From Vicinamibacterales bacterium (lineage in GTDB: Bacteria > Acidobacteriota > Vicinamibacteria > Vicinamibacterales > 2-12-FULL-66-21), in the NCBI GenBank assembly GCA_035699745.1, contig DASSPH010000020.1, positions 1-62,191 on the forward strand: a DNA stretch of 62,191 nucleotides, in the 5' to 3' direction. The notes beneath the pieces are model-generated. The model was not told the DNA's origin. It saw only the letters and a list, made by a program, of their open reading frames with translations, and searched no databases. Shown here piece after piece: positions 18,118 to 26,957 of this stretch; positions within the stretch are counted from its first letter, which is position 1, and each line of letters starts with the position of its first letter. The position numbers were made by a program, and so were the translations under genes.

Positions 18118-19338
18118 ATGAAGCGCACCACGCTCGCATCCGCCGGGCTCATCGTCGCCGCCACCGTCGGGTTTGGCGCCTACTATTCGATGCGCGCCGA
18201 ACCGGCGCCGGCGCTCACCACCGCGGCGGTGACGCGCGGCGACATCGTCAATGTCGTGTCGGCGACCGGCACGCTGCAGGCGGTGACCACGGTGCAGGTG
18301 GGCAGCCAGATCTCCGGCACGGTCGAGTCGCTGCACGCCGACTACAACTCGATGGTCCGCAAAGGGCAGCTCCTCGCGCGGCTGGACTCGTCCACGTACG
18401 CCACCGCGCTCGAGCAGGCGCAGGCCGCGCTCCAGAGCGCCGAGGCCGAGGTCGAGCGGCTGCGGGTCGCGCGCGCCGCCGCCGATGCGGCGCTGGTTCG
18501 CGCCCGCGAGCTCACCGCCAGACAGCTCCTGCCCGCGGCGGACCTCCAGACCGCCGAAACCGACAGCAGGACCGCGGCGGCGCAGCTCGTTGGCGCCGAG
18601 GCGCGCGTCGCGCAGGCGCGGTCGGGCGTCCGGACCGCGCAGGTGAATCTCTCGAAGACCGTCATCACCTCGCCGATCGACGGCGTGGTGATCGCGCGCA
18701 ACGTGGACGTGGGGCAGACCGTTGCCGCCAGCCTGTCGGCGCCGACGCTGTTCATCATCGCCGCCGACCTCACGCAGATGCAGCTCAATGCCAGCATCGA
18801 CGAGTCGGATCTCGGCCAGGTCGCCGCGGGGCAGACGGTGACCTTCACGGTCGACGCCTATCCGTCGGACAGGTTCTCCGGCACGGTTTCGCAGGTCCGG
18901 TTGAACGCGACGTCGGTGAACAACGTGGTGACGTATGCGGCAATCGTCGATGCGCCCAATCCGGCGCTGAAGCTGAAGCCCGGAATGACCGCGACGCTGA
19001 CCGTCGAGATCGCGCGGCGTGAGGGGGTGCTGCGCGTGCCGGCGGCGGCCCTGCGCTTCAAGCCGTCCGCCGAGGTGCTCGCGCGGCTCGAGAGCACGCC
19101 GGCGCAGCAGCCTCCGAAAGGGCCGACCCTGTGGATCCCGAGCGGCAAGGGGATCGCGCCGCTCCCGGTGAAGACCGGCGCGGCAGACGCCACCTACACG
19201 GAAGTGATCGGGAGCTCGCTGGTGGAAGGGGCAACGGTGGTGACGCGCGCGGCGGTACCCGGCGACGCCGCAGCCGCGGCGCGCCCGTCCTCGCCGAATG
19301 CCGGAAACCCGCTGCTTCCTGCCGGCCGCCCGAGATAG
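18118..19338 (+). CDS. HlyD/MacA-type periplasmic efflux adaptor, no transporter beside it
   Basis: 406 residues. The N-terminal membrane anchor (TLASAGLIVAATVGFGAYY) is followed by a lipoyl/barrel-sandwich half (VSATGTLQAVTTVQVGSQ), a long alpha-helical hairpin (about residues 95-180), the second lipoyl half with SPIDGVVIARNVDVGQTV, and a beta-barrel and membrane-proximal domain. Such adaptors link an inner-membrane pump to an outer-membrane channel. No ABC or RND pump adjoins it, so its partner must be elsewhere. The start at 18118 places the anchor correctly. Confidence 0.88.
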   Translation: MKRTTLASAGLIVAATVGFGAYYSMRAEPAPALTTAAVTRGDIVNVVSATGTLQAVTTVQVGSQISGTVESLHADYNSMVRKGQLLARLDSSTYATALEQAQAALQSAEAEVERLRVARAAADAALVRARELTARQLLPAADLQTAETDSRTAAAQLVGAEARVAQARSGVRTAQVNLSKTVITSPIDGVVIARNVDVGQTVAASLSAPTLFIIAADLTQMQLNASIDESDLGQVAAGQTVTFTVDAYPSDRFSGTVSQVRLNATSVNNVVTYAAIVDAPNPALKLKPGMTATLTVEIARREGVLRVPAAALRFKPSAEVLARLESTPAQQPPKGPTLWIPSGKGIAPLPVKTGAADATYTEVIGSSLVEGATVVTRAAVPGDAAAAARPSSPNAGNPLLPAGRPR

Positions 19339-19388
19339 CGCACCAATTACCGATACGTGATCGGCGATCGCGGAGCGCGCTCGTTCCG

Positions 19389-19394
19389 TATCCT
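19389..19394 (+). promoter_or_regulatory. -10-like box just before the hydrolase start
   Basis: TATCCT ends 8 nt before the ATG at 19403, so a transcript from here would begin at or next to that codon. Confidence 0.35.
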
Positions 19395-19396
19395 AG

Positions 19397-20284
19397 ATGA
19401 GGATGCGGACGAGTCAGGCGCGGACCGTCGGCGTGGGTGCTGGTGTGCTGCTGCTCGCAGCGGGGATGGCGTGTTCGCAGCTGCCGAAAATCGGCGCCGG
19501 CGGGCTGCTTCATCCGGGACGGCGCGCCGCGATCGCGCCGGCGCCTGCCGGCTGTGAGCACGTGGAGCTCACGGGAGCCGGCGTGACGCTGCGCGGGTGG
19601 CGGTGCGGACCGCCGGCCGCCGCTGCCGGCACGATCGTCTACCTGCACGGCATTGCCGACAACCGCGGCAGCGCCGCCGGCGCGATCCAGCGGTTCACCG
19701 CGCGCGGGTTCCAGGTCATCGCCTACGACAGCCGCGCCCACGGCCAGTCCGGCGGAGACGCATGCACCTACGGCGTCTTCGAAAAGCGGGACCTGCAGAA
19801 GGTGCTCGACGCGATCGGCGTCCGCCGCGCCGCGCTCATCGGCACGTCGCTCGGCGCGGCCGTCGCGCTGCAGGCCGCGGCCGACGATCCCCGCATCGCT
19901 GCCGTGATCGCGGCTGAAACCTTCTCCGATCTGCGCACGGTCGCGACCGAGCGCGCGCCGTTCGTCTTCTCCCGCCGATCAATCGCGCGCGCGTTCGTGC
20001 TCGCGGAGCAGCAGGGCGGGTTCAGCGTCGACGCCGCATCCCCGGTCGCCGCCGCCCCGCGCATCAGAGTCCCCGTGCTCCTCATTCACGGCGCCGCGGA
20101 TCGCGAGACGCCGCCGTCGCACTCCCAGCGTGTGTTCGACGCGCTCGCCGGCCCGAAGCGCCTGCTCCTCGTGCCCGGCGCCGGCCACAATCAGTCGCTG
20201 CGGCCGAACGTGTGGACCGAGATCGATCGCTGGCTGGACGCCCTCCCGCCCGGGACCCTCGGGCGGAACGCGGCTGGCGGCTAG
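19397..20284 (+). CDS. Alpha/beta hydrolase, exported
   Basis: 295 residues from the ATG at 19397; a second ATG two codons later (19403) is equally possible and fits the -10-like box better. The N-terminal hydrophobic stretch VGVGAGVLLLAAGMACS is a signal peptide, perhaps a weak lipobox at the Cys. The alpha/beta-hydrolase features are IVYLHGIADNRG (oxyanion side), the nucleophile elbow GTSLGAA, Asp in HGAADRETPP and His in VPGAGHNQS. It probably acts on a small ester or peptide substrate in the envelope; the substrate is unknown. Confidence 0.85.
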   Translation: MRMRTSQARTVGVGAGVLLLAAGMACSQLPKIGAGGLLHPGRRAAIAPAPAGCEHVELTGAGVTLRGWRCGPPAAAAGTIVYLHGIADNRGSAAGAIQRFTARGFQVIAYDSRAHGQSGGDACTYGVFEKRDLQKVLDAIGVRRAALIGTSLGAAVALQAAADDPRIAAVIAAETFSDLRTVATERAPFVFSRRSIARAFVLAEQQGGFSVDAASPVAAAPRIRVPVLLIHGAADRETPPSHSQRVFDALAGPKRLLLVPGAGHNQSLRPNVWTEIDRWLDALPPGTLGRNAAGG

Positions 20285-20294
20285 CGGATGGCGG

Positions 20295-22406
20295 CTACCG
20301 CAGCAGAAACATCAGCCGTGGAAACGCGAACCTGCCGGCGGCGGCGTCGATGATGTTGATCTGGCAGGTGTAGAGTCCCGGCGGCAGCGAGCCGGCCGGG
20401 ACTTCGAGCTTGAACACGGCGGCTTTGCGTGACGGATCATCGATCGCGGCGCGCTCGACCACCGGCGTCTCGAAGACCTTCACCTTGCCGCGGTAGAAGG
20501 CGAGGCTGGTGCGAAGGTCCGCCGTCGATTCGGCTGCGGCGGGGTCGTAGACCTCGTAGTAGAAGACCATCTTCTGATCCCTGCCGGCGACGTGCGTCAG
20601 GTTCGGGATCAGTTGCTCGCCGTTGCGCACGAGCGGGTTGTTGCCGCTCTCCCTGGCGGGCTGCACCTGGGTGCTCAGGATGACCGAGCTGACCTTCAGC
20701 GGCGCCTGCTTCAGCTCGGGCACCACGACGGGGGCTTCGAACGAGCCCATGAGACCGCTGGTGTTCTCGCGGACGACGACCTTGATCGAGAAGCGCCCGG
20801 GCGGCAGCGTGACCGCCGACTGATACAGCACCTGCTTCGACGTGAGCGTGCCGACCGATCCCGGCGGCAGCTTCATCGTCTGGCGGATGCGGCCGACCGG
20901 GCGCCCCTGCTCGTCCTGCACGACGCCGAGCACGTCGAGCGCGATCTTGTCCCGGTCCTTCTCGGCGGGAACGGGGATCGCGGAGCCGGGCACCGCCATC
21001 GAGATCGGCACGTAATAGCGATCCGCCGCCAGCCGGAAGAAGCCGGCGTTCACCAGGACGGGAAGGTCCGTCGCCGAGACGGCGGAGAACAGCATCTCCT
21101 GCAGCTGCGTCTCGCGGTCGGTGTTGGCGGTGTGCGCGAAGTCGCGATCGGCGTAATACCCCTGCCGCGCCTCGACCCGCGCGCCGGCGATCGATGTCTT
21201 CAGGCGCACGCGGATGCGGCGGAAGCGGCCGTCCCTGGTGGTGTTGCTGCTGTTGTAGCCGAGGAGATAGTACGCCGACATGTCGCGCTGGACTCGCGCG
21301 AACGCTTCGCCGAAGTCGTTCGAGTCCATGAACGCCTTCCCGCCGGTGTCGGCGGCGAGCGAGCCGAGCGTGTCCTGCGACGCGGAGAGGCGCGCGAACT
21401 GCTGCGACACGCCGCGGCCGGAGAAGAGCGCGGTGCCGCGGCCGCTGGCCTGGCGCGCGTCGCCGCCGGGGACCACCGCCTGCAGCCCGCGCGTATCGAC
21501 CGGGTAGATCGCGACGTGGGCGCGCACCGCGGCATTGATCGCAGCGCGGAGCTCCACCTGGTTGTCTTCGCCGCTCCGCTCCATGCCGGCGCTGAAATAG
21601 AGGATCGACTTCTTCTGTTCGAGCGGCGCGAGCGTCTCGGCCAGCGCCTTCAGCGCGCGGAGACGGACATCGTTGTTGAACATGTCCATCGCCACGGTGT
21701 CGTCCGACGTGGTGGACTCGTCCGCCGCGGTCTGTTCGTCGGTGGCGACGGTGTCGGCGGCCGGCGGCGGCGTGGCCGTCCCTTCGGTGTAGCCGAGCCG
21801 CGCCAGCGCCGCGCCGACCTTCGCGCGATCGCCCGTGAAGTCGCTCAGCACGTCGAGCATCGAGCTCACCGTCGCCACCGCGACCATGTCGGCGGGGCTC
21901 ATCGACTCGTTGACGTACTTCGTCGCGGAATCGACGGCGCGCTGCACGTCTTCCGGCTGCATCGAGCTGATGTCGAAGAGGAGCACGATCAGCCGCCGGC
22001 CGGCGAGATCCTCAGAGGCCAGCGGTTTCGCGGTGCCGGCCTCTGCCGCCGCAGCCGCCGAGGGTTGGGCGCGGCGCGTCTCCTCGGCGAGCCTCGCTTC
22101 CGCTCCGGCGAGCAGGTCCACCGCCGCCGCGCTCGCCGGCTTGTCGGTAATCTCCTCGAACGTGAAGCTGCTGATCGTCTGCGGCTTGCCGTCCTCGAGC
22201 ACCTCGAAGTCCGCCGCGGTGAGGTCGCGGACGACGCCGCCGGATCCGTTGCGGACGATGACGTCCACGGACACGACCTGCGTGTTGCCGCGGAAGACCG
22301 GGGGCTTTTGCTGGCCGCGGCTCTGAGGTGTGAAACCGTGCGTGACAGGCGCCGCCAGCAGCGACGCCGCGGCGACTCCAGACAGCAGCAGGCGTCTCGA
22401 TCGCAT
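20295..22406 (-). CDS. VWFA-related acidobacterial domain protein
   Basis: 703 residues from the ATG at 22406, which lies 2 nt after the TonB receptor stop, so translation is probably coupled. The signal peptide (LLLSGVAAASLLAAPVTHG) is followed by VVSVDVIVRNGSGGVVRDL and then a von Willebrand A-like domain. That domain has LIVLLFDISSMQ as its metal-site start and a later AIYPVDTRGL strand. The pattern matches the VWFA-related family described mainly in Acidobacteria (TIGR03436). The C-terminal half is beta-rich and ends with a Gly/Pro segment. Function is unknown; with an Oar-like receptor in front, a surface or periplasmic role is likely. Confidence 0.88.
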   Translation of the reverse strand: MRSRRLLLSGVAAASLLAAPVTHGFTPQSRGQQKPPVFRGNTQVVSVDVIVRNGSGGVVRDLTAADFEVLEDGKPQTISSFTFEEITDKPASAAAVDLLAGAEARLAEETRRAQPSAAAAAEAGTAKPLASEDLAGRRLIVLLFDISSMQPEDVQRAVDSATKYVNESMSPADMVAVATVSSMLDVLSDFTGDRAKVGAALARLGYTEGTATPPPAADTVATDEQTAADESTTSDDTVAMDMFNNDVRLRALKALAETLAPLEQKKSILYFSAGMERSGEDNQVELRAAINAAVRAHVAIYPVDTRGLQAVVPGGDARQASGRGTALFSGRGVSQQFARLSASQDTLGSLAADTGGKAFMDSNDFGEAFARVQRDMSAYYLLGYNSSNTTRDGRFRRIRVRLKTSIAGARVEARQGYYADRDFAHTANTDRETQLQEMLFSAVSATDLPVLVNAGFFRLAADRYYVPISMAVPGSAIPVPAEKDRDKIALDVLGVVQDEQGRPVGRIRQTMKLPPGSVGTLTSKQVLYQSAVTLPPGRFSIKVVVRENTSGLMGSFEAPVVVPELKQAPLKVSSVILSTQVQPARESGNNPLVRNGEQLIPNLTHVAGRDQKMVFYYEVYDPAAAESTADLRTSLAFYRGKVKVFETPVVERAAIDDPSRKAAVFKLEVPAGSLPPGLYTCQINIIDAAAGRFAFPRLMFLLR

Positions 22407-22408
22407 GG

Positions 22409-25400
22409 TCAGAACCGGAAGCGGAGATTGAGCTGCGCCGAGCGCATCGGCCCCACGGCGAGCACCTGGCCGAACGTCGGCGAGTTCACGGTGGTGTCGA
22501 CCCGCGTGTAGTTGACGCCGTTCAGCAGGTTGTTGGCGTTGAACTGCACCGTCAGTCCGCGAGTGCGGCCGAACTGCAGGTCGCGCGAGAACTGCGCGTT
22601 GAGCAGCCGGCTGCCGGGGCCGATGATGACGTTCCGGCCCGCGCTGCCGAAGGTCCCCGGCAGCGGCACCGCGAACGCCTCGGTGTTGAAGAAGCGGTCG
22701 ATCGTCGGGCCGGCGATCTGAATCGGCCCGCCGAGATAGTCGGCGCGCAGCGTGCCATTGGTGCCGCGCGCCGCGTCGGCCGCCGCCGCCTGCAGGCGGG
22801 GCGTGAGCGGCGTGCCCGACTGCCAGACGACGTTCGCCGAACCGCGCCAGCGTCCGAAGATCGCGGCGAGGCGGCCGCCGTTGTTCAGCCAGCGCTTGTT
22901 GGGCCCGAACGGCAGCTCGAACGACAGATTGCCGGAGAGCTGGTGCCGGCGGTCGAAGCTGGAGAGCGCCCACTCGGCCGCGAGATTCTGGTCGTTCTGC
23001 GCCACCACCGTGCCGCCGCCGATGTTCGAGGCGTCGTCTTTCGACCTGGCGAGCGTGTAGGCGATCGATCCGCCGAGTCCCTTCACCATCCGCCGCTGCA
23101 GGCGGAACGTGGCGGCGTTCAGCACGGAGGATCCTTCGGAGGTCTGCCAGAGGAATGGCTGCACCCCTTCGATGCGCAGGCCGTCCGGCCCGCGGTTGGG
23201 GGCGCGAATCACGTCGAGACTCGCGCCGGTGGTGCGGGTGTAGCCGGCGCCGGCGTTCCAGTTCTGCGTCAGGTCGCGCGAGAAATCCGCGTTCCACGTC
23301 TGCACCCGTCCCAGGGCGTAGTTGGCGTCGACGCCGTAGGTGTTGGCGACGCCGGTCACCGCGTTGAGGAACGCGTTGGTGAGCGCGAGCGGCACGACCG
23401 CGTCGCCGATCACCGTGTCGCTCGTCGAGAACGGCGGCTGCACCGCGAGCTGGCGCGCGATGTTCGCGTAGGACCCCGAGTTGAAGCTGATGCCGTAGCC
23501 GCCGCGGAGGATGGTGCCCGGTGCGATGCGCCACGCCGCGCCGACCCTCGGCGCGACGTTGTTGGTGTCGGCGTTCAGCAGTCCCGACGGGAACGTGCCG
23601 TGGAACGGTCCGCTGTCCCCCGGCAACACCGGCGCCGCCGCGGTGAAGTCCGGCGGGACGTCCAGGTTCACCATGTGGCCGCTGCGCTCGACGAAGGGCC
23701 AGATCAATTCATAACGGACGCCGAGATTGAACGTGAGCGTGCCGCTCTTCCGCCAGTCGTCCTGGAAGAACAGGCTCATCGACTTGCCCGTCATCCGGAT
23801 GTTGCCGGGGCCGTACTGCACCGAGCCCTGCTGCGGCAGGCCGAGCAGGAAGTCCGCGAAGTCGAGGCCGCCGCTGCGCACGACAGGCGATCCGCCCGCC
23901 GCGTACAGCCCGGTGAAGACGAAGGCGCCGTTCGCGTTCGCATCCGACTGGCTGGCGGTGCGATCGAAACGATAGTCGCCGCCGAACCGCAGCTGGTGCG
24001 TCTTCCAGGGCTGCGTCCAGTTGTACGAGAGGGCGACGCGGCGATCGCTGCGCCTCGAGGGGGTGACGTCGCGCACGCTCGAGATGCTCGCGAACGACAG
24101 CGACGGAATCCCCCAGTTGAACGGGTCCGTCGAGATGCCGCCGATGCCGATGTCGCCGGCGACGTTCTCGACGCCCGCATAGTTGTTCGAGGTGTTGGAG
24201 GAGGTCGACGAGAAGTTGACGCTGATCGCGTGCAGCGTCCGTCCGTGCCGGACGTTCAGCGACACCGGGACCGCGACGTTGGTGCCGGCGTTCTCGCCGC
24301 CGAGCGCCGGCAGCACGTTGCGCTGATCGTTCCGGTTGCGGCGGTACTGCAGCTGCGCGGTCAGGTTCACCGAGGTGCCTTGCGCGGCGCCGCGTCCGCC
24401 GCGGCCGCCGGCCGGCCGCTGGCCGCCCGCCGCGAATCCGCCGCGTCCGCCCCCGCCGCGTCCGCCTGCCGGCGCCGGCGTGAAATTGTGCGTGACGCGG
24501 ACGCTGACGTTGTCGCCCGAGGACTGCGACGTCCCGATGTTGTGGAAGTTGCGCGTCGGCCCGGAGAGGTTCGGCAGCGGGATGAAGCGCAGCAGGGCAA
24601 CCGCGGCCGGATCCATGCGCTCGATCGGAATCACGTTGCCGGGGAACGGCTGTCCCGTGCGGGGATCGATGACGGGCGCCGCGCTCGCCGAGAAGTCGCC
24701 GGTGCGCATCGCCGGCGACGGCACGGTCGCGTACTGATCGAAGAGGTTGCTGCCGCGGTTGCCGTTGTAGGTGAGCGTGAAGTTCGTGCGCCGCGTGCCG
24801 TCGTAGATCCCCGGGAGTTTCACCGGCCCGCCCAGCGTGCCCCCGAACGACTGGCGGGTGTAGGGACGTTCCTGGACCGCGGATCCGGAGCGCAGCTGAT
24901 ACGGCGCGGCGTCGAGCGCGGATCCGCCGAAGGTGTAATTCGTGGTCCCGTTGTAGCGCTGCTGCTGGCCGCCGCGGCCGCCGATGACGAATCCGCCCGG
25001 GCCGCCAGGCCCGCCCGGTCCCCCGCGTCCCTCGCCTCCGCGTCCGCCGGGCCCGGGCCCGCCCGGACCGCCGAACCCGCCGCGTCCCCCGGGACCGCCG
25101 CGTCCGCCCTGTTCCCCCGCGAAGCCGGCGGCGAACTCTCCCGTCGCCGGATCGAACACGCCGCGGCCGATGGCGTCGAATCGATCGTTGAGCAGGCCGC
25201 GATCGAGGCTGGCGTTGCCGCCGGTGATCGCGATCGCATCGGACGGCGCGTCGGTGGAGAAGCCCGCCGGCAGCAACAGCCGGGCGGCCGCTTCCTCCGC
25301 CTCGCGATCCGCGGCCGGCGCCTGCGCGGCGGTGTCTGCCTGCTGGACCGGCACCACGCTGGTCGGCGCGGCTCCGCGCTGCGGGGCCCGGGCCGCCTGC

Positions 25401-25792
25401 GGTGCCGGCGCCTGCCGCGGCGGCAGCACGAGCGAGACGTCGACGGTCTGCGCGCACCCGGAGCCGGCAGCGCCCGGGTCAGCGACGACGAGCGGGCGCT
25501 GCACCCGGGTGAATCCGGCCAGCTCCGCCGTCAGCGTGTACTCGCCCGGGGCGAGCGCGACGGAATACGCGCCATCGGTTTCGGTCGAGGTCGCGGCGCG
25601 GACCACATCGCCAATCTTCAGCGTGATCGCCACGCCGGGCAGGGGCGTCGCGCCGCTCGTGGCGCGTCCCGAGATCCGGCATCCGCCGCCGGCGGACGTC
25701 TGGCGCGCGTCGAGCGGATTCATCAGCGCCAGCGCGGCAAGCAGTCCGGCGGCAAGTCCGGCCGCGCGCCGCGAAACAGGGGTGGTTTCCAT
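22409..25792 (-). CDS. Oar-like TonB-dependent outer-membrane receptor with Gly-rich insert
   Basis: 1127 residues from the ATG at 25792. The only good Shine-Dalgarno (AGGAGG) lies 16-17 nt upstream, so the exact start is uncertain. Signal peptide, then a carboxypeptidase-regulatory-like domain (ISGRATSGATPLPGVAITLK, about 38-115), a plug-like region, and a large beta-barrel ending in the outer-membrane signature LRFRF. At about 225-280 there is an unusual GGRGG/GGPGGPGG-rich segment, with a second shorter one near 450. Such receptors are numerous in Acidobacteria; substrates are unknown. It is followed directly by the VWA protein. Confidence 0.9.
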   Translation of the reverse strand: METTPVSRRAAGLAAGLLAALALMNPLDARQTSAGGGCRISGRATSGATPLPGVAITLKIGDVVRAATSTETDGAYSVALAPGEYTLTAELAGFTRVQRPLVVADPGAAGSGCAQTVDVSLVLPPRQAPAPQAARAPQRGAAPTSVVPVQQADTAAQAPAADREAEEAAARLLLPAGFSTDAPSDAIAITGGNASLDRGLLNDRFDAIGRGVFDPATGEFAAGFAGEQGGRGGPGGRGGFGGPGGPGPGGRGGEGRGGPGGPGGPGGFVIGGRGGQQQRYNGTTNYTFGGSALDAAPYQLRSGSAVQERPYTRQSFGGTLGGPVKLPGIYDGTRRTNFTLTYNGNRGSNLFDQYATVPSPAMRTGDFSASAAPVIDPRTGQPFPGNVIPIERMDPAAVALLRFIPLPNLSGPTRNFHNIGTSQSSGDNVSVRVTHNFTPAPAGGRGGGGRGGFAAGGQRPAGGRGGRGAAQGTSVNLTAQLQYRRNRNDQRNVLPALGGENAGTNVAVPVSLNVRHGRTLHAISVNFSSTSSNTSNNYAGVENVAGDIGIGGISTDPFNWGIPSLSFASISSVRDVTPSRRSDRRVALSYNWTQPWKTHQLRFGGDYRFDRTASQSDANANGAFVFTGLYAAGGSPVVRSGGLDFADFLLGLPQQGSVQYGPGNIRMTGKSMSLFFQDDWRKSGTLTFNLGVRYELIWPFVERSGHMVNLDVPPDFTAAAPVLPGDSGPFHGTFPSGLLNADTNNVAPRVGAAWRIAPGTILRGGYGISFNSGSYANIARQLAVQPPFSTSDTVIGDAVVPLALTNAFLNAVTGVANTYGVDANYALGRVQTWNADFSRDLTQNWNAGAGYTRTTGASLDVIRAPNRGPDGLRIEGVQPFLWQTSEGSSVLNAATFRLQRRMVKGLGGSIAYTLARSKDDASNIGGGTVVAQNDQNLAAEWALSSFDRRHQLSGNLSFELPFGPNKRWLNNGGRLAAIFGRWRGSANVVWQSGTPLTPRLQAAAADAARGTNGTLRADYLGGPIQIAGPTIDRFFNTEAFAVPLPGTFGSAGRNVIIGPGSRLLNAQFSRDLQFGRTRGLTVQFNANNLLNGVNYTRVDTTVNSPTFGQVLAVGPMRSAQLNLRFRF

Positions 25793-25883
25793 CGGTTGGT
25801 CGGGAATACGCCTCCTGGCCGCAATTGGTTTAGGATGCAGCCCCTGCCACAATCTTTTCACACGGCATGACGGAGGGGGCGGA

Positions 25884-26666
25884 ATGACTCGAACGATGAT
25901 GGCGCTCGCGGCGGTGGCCGTGATGGGCGTCCAGGCTCCGGCGCCGCAGGCGCCGCAGATCGATCCCACCTGCCCGGAGATGGCCACGGCGCTCCAGGCG
26001 CTGCTGCGCAACGACGCCAGGCTCCGCGATTGGGCTCAACTGAACCGCTACCGGGACGCGAACCGCACCTTGCCGCCGCCTGCCGGCGGCGAGCCGCGCG
26101 TCGTCTTCATGGGGGACTCGATCACCGACGCCTGGCCGCAGCCGCGCTTCGCGTCGACGTTCTTTCCCGGCAAGTCCTACGTCGGGCGCGGCATCAGCGG
26201 GCAGACCACCCCGCAGATGCTCATCCGCTTCCGTCCCGACGTGATCGATCTCAAGCCGAAGGCGGTCGTCATCCTCGCCGGCACGAATGACATCGCCGGC
26301 AACACCGGCACGATGACCGACGAAGACATCCAGCGCAACCTGATGTCGATGGCGGAGCTGGCCAAGGCCAACAACATCAAGGTCGTGCTGTCCAGCATCC
26401 TTCCGACCAGCGCGTATCACACCCCCGAGCGGGGCGTGCCGCAGACCACGTCGCGGCCGATGTCGCGCATCCGGGCGCTGAACGACTGGATGAAGCAGTA
26501 CGCCGCCGCGAACGGCCACGTCTACCTCGATTACTTCACCGCCATGCTCGACGCCAGCGGCGTCATGAAGACGGAGCTGACCGCGGACGATCTGCACCCC
26601 AACGCCGCCGGCTACGCGGTCATGATGCCGCTGGCGCAGGCGGCGATCGATCGCGCCCTGCGCTGA
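25884..26666 (+). CDS. Secreted SGNH/GDSL hydrolase
   Basis: 260 residues. The ATG at 25884 has GGAGG 7 nt upstream. Signal peptide (MMALAAVAVMGVQA), then the four SGNH blocks: FMGDSITDAW (catalytic Ser), RGISGQTT (Gly), LAGTNDIAG (Asn) and DDLHPNAAGY (catalytic Asp and His). This subgroup is related to platelet-activating-factor acetylhydrolase-like esterases that often deacetylate carbohydrates. It is divergent from the TonB receptor and convergent with the ADOP permease. Confidence 0.9.
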   Translation: MTRTMMALAAVAVMGVQAPAPQAPQIDPTCPEMATALQALLRNDARLRDWAQLNRYRDANRTLPPPAGGEPRVVFMGDSITDAWPQPRFASTFFPGKSYVGRGISGQTTPQMLIRFRPDVIDLKPKAVVILAGTNDIAGNTGTMTDEDIQRNLMSMAELAKANNIKVVLSSILPTSAYHTPERGVPQTTSRPMSRIRALNDWMKQYAAANGHVYLDYFTAMLDASGVMKTELTADDLHPNAAGYAVMMPLAQAAIDRALR

Positions 26667-26675
26667 GATCTCAAT

Positions 26676-26955
26676 CGAAGGAGTCGAAGGAGGCGAAGAA
26701 GCGAAGGAGCGCGAAGGAGCCGAAGGAGCGAAGGAGCGCGAAGGAGCGCGGTTTCTCGTTTCTGTCGGAGCTCGAAGGGGCGAAGGTCGAAGGTCGAAGG
26801 GTCGAAGGGGCGAAGGTCGAAGGAGCCCGCTGCGGCGCGAGGATCCGCCAATCTTCTTCGACCTTCGCCCCTTCGACGTCCCGACCGAAACAGAGAGCGC
26901 GTTCCTTCGAGCTCCTTCGAACTCCTTCGCCTCTTCGCCCTCCTTCGCCTCCTTC
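26676..26955. repeat. Large imperfect inverted repeat built from GAAGGAGC / CCTTCG words
   Basis: From 26676 to about 26826 the sequence is almost entirely GAAGGAGC-, GCGAAGG- and TCGAAGG-like words. From 26853 to 26955 the complementary words (CCTTCGCC, CTCCTTCGA) dominate. The two arms could fold into a long, imperfect hairpin. It fills the gap between two convergent genes, where it may end transcription from both sides. Confidence 0.85.
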
Positions 26956-26957
26956 GA

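Noticed and set aside
18118-20284. A macAB-type efflux operon
   Set aside because: The adaptor is followed by an alpha/beta hydrolase, not by an ATPase-permease; no pump gene is adjacent.
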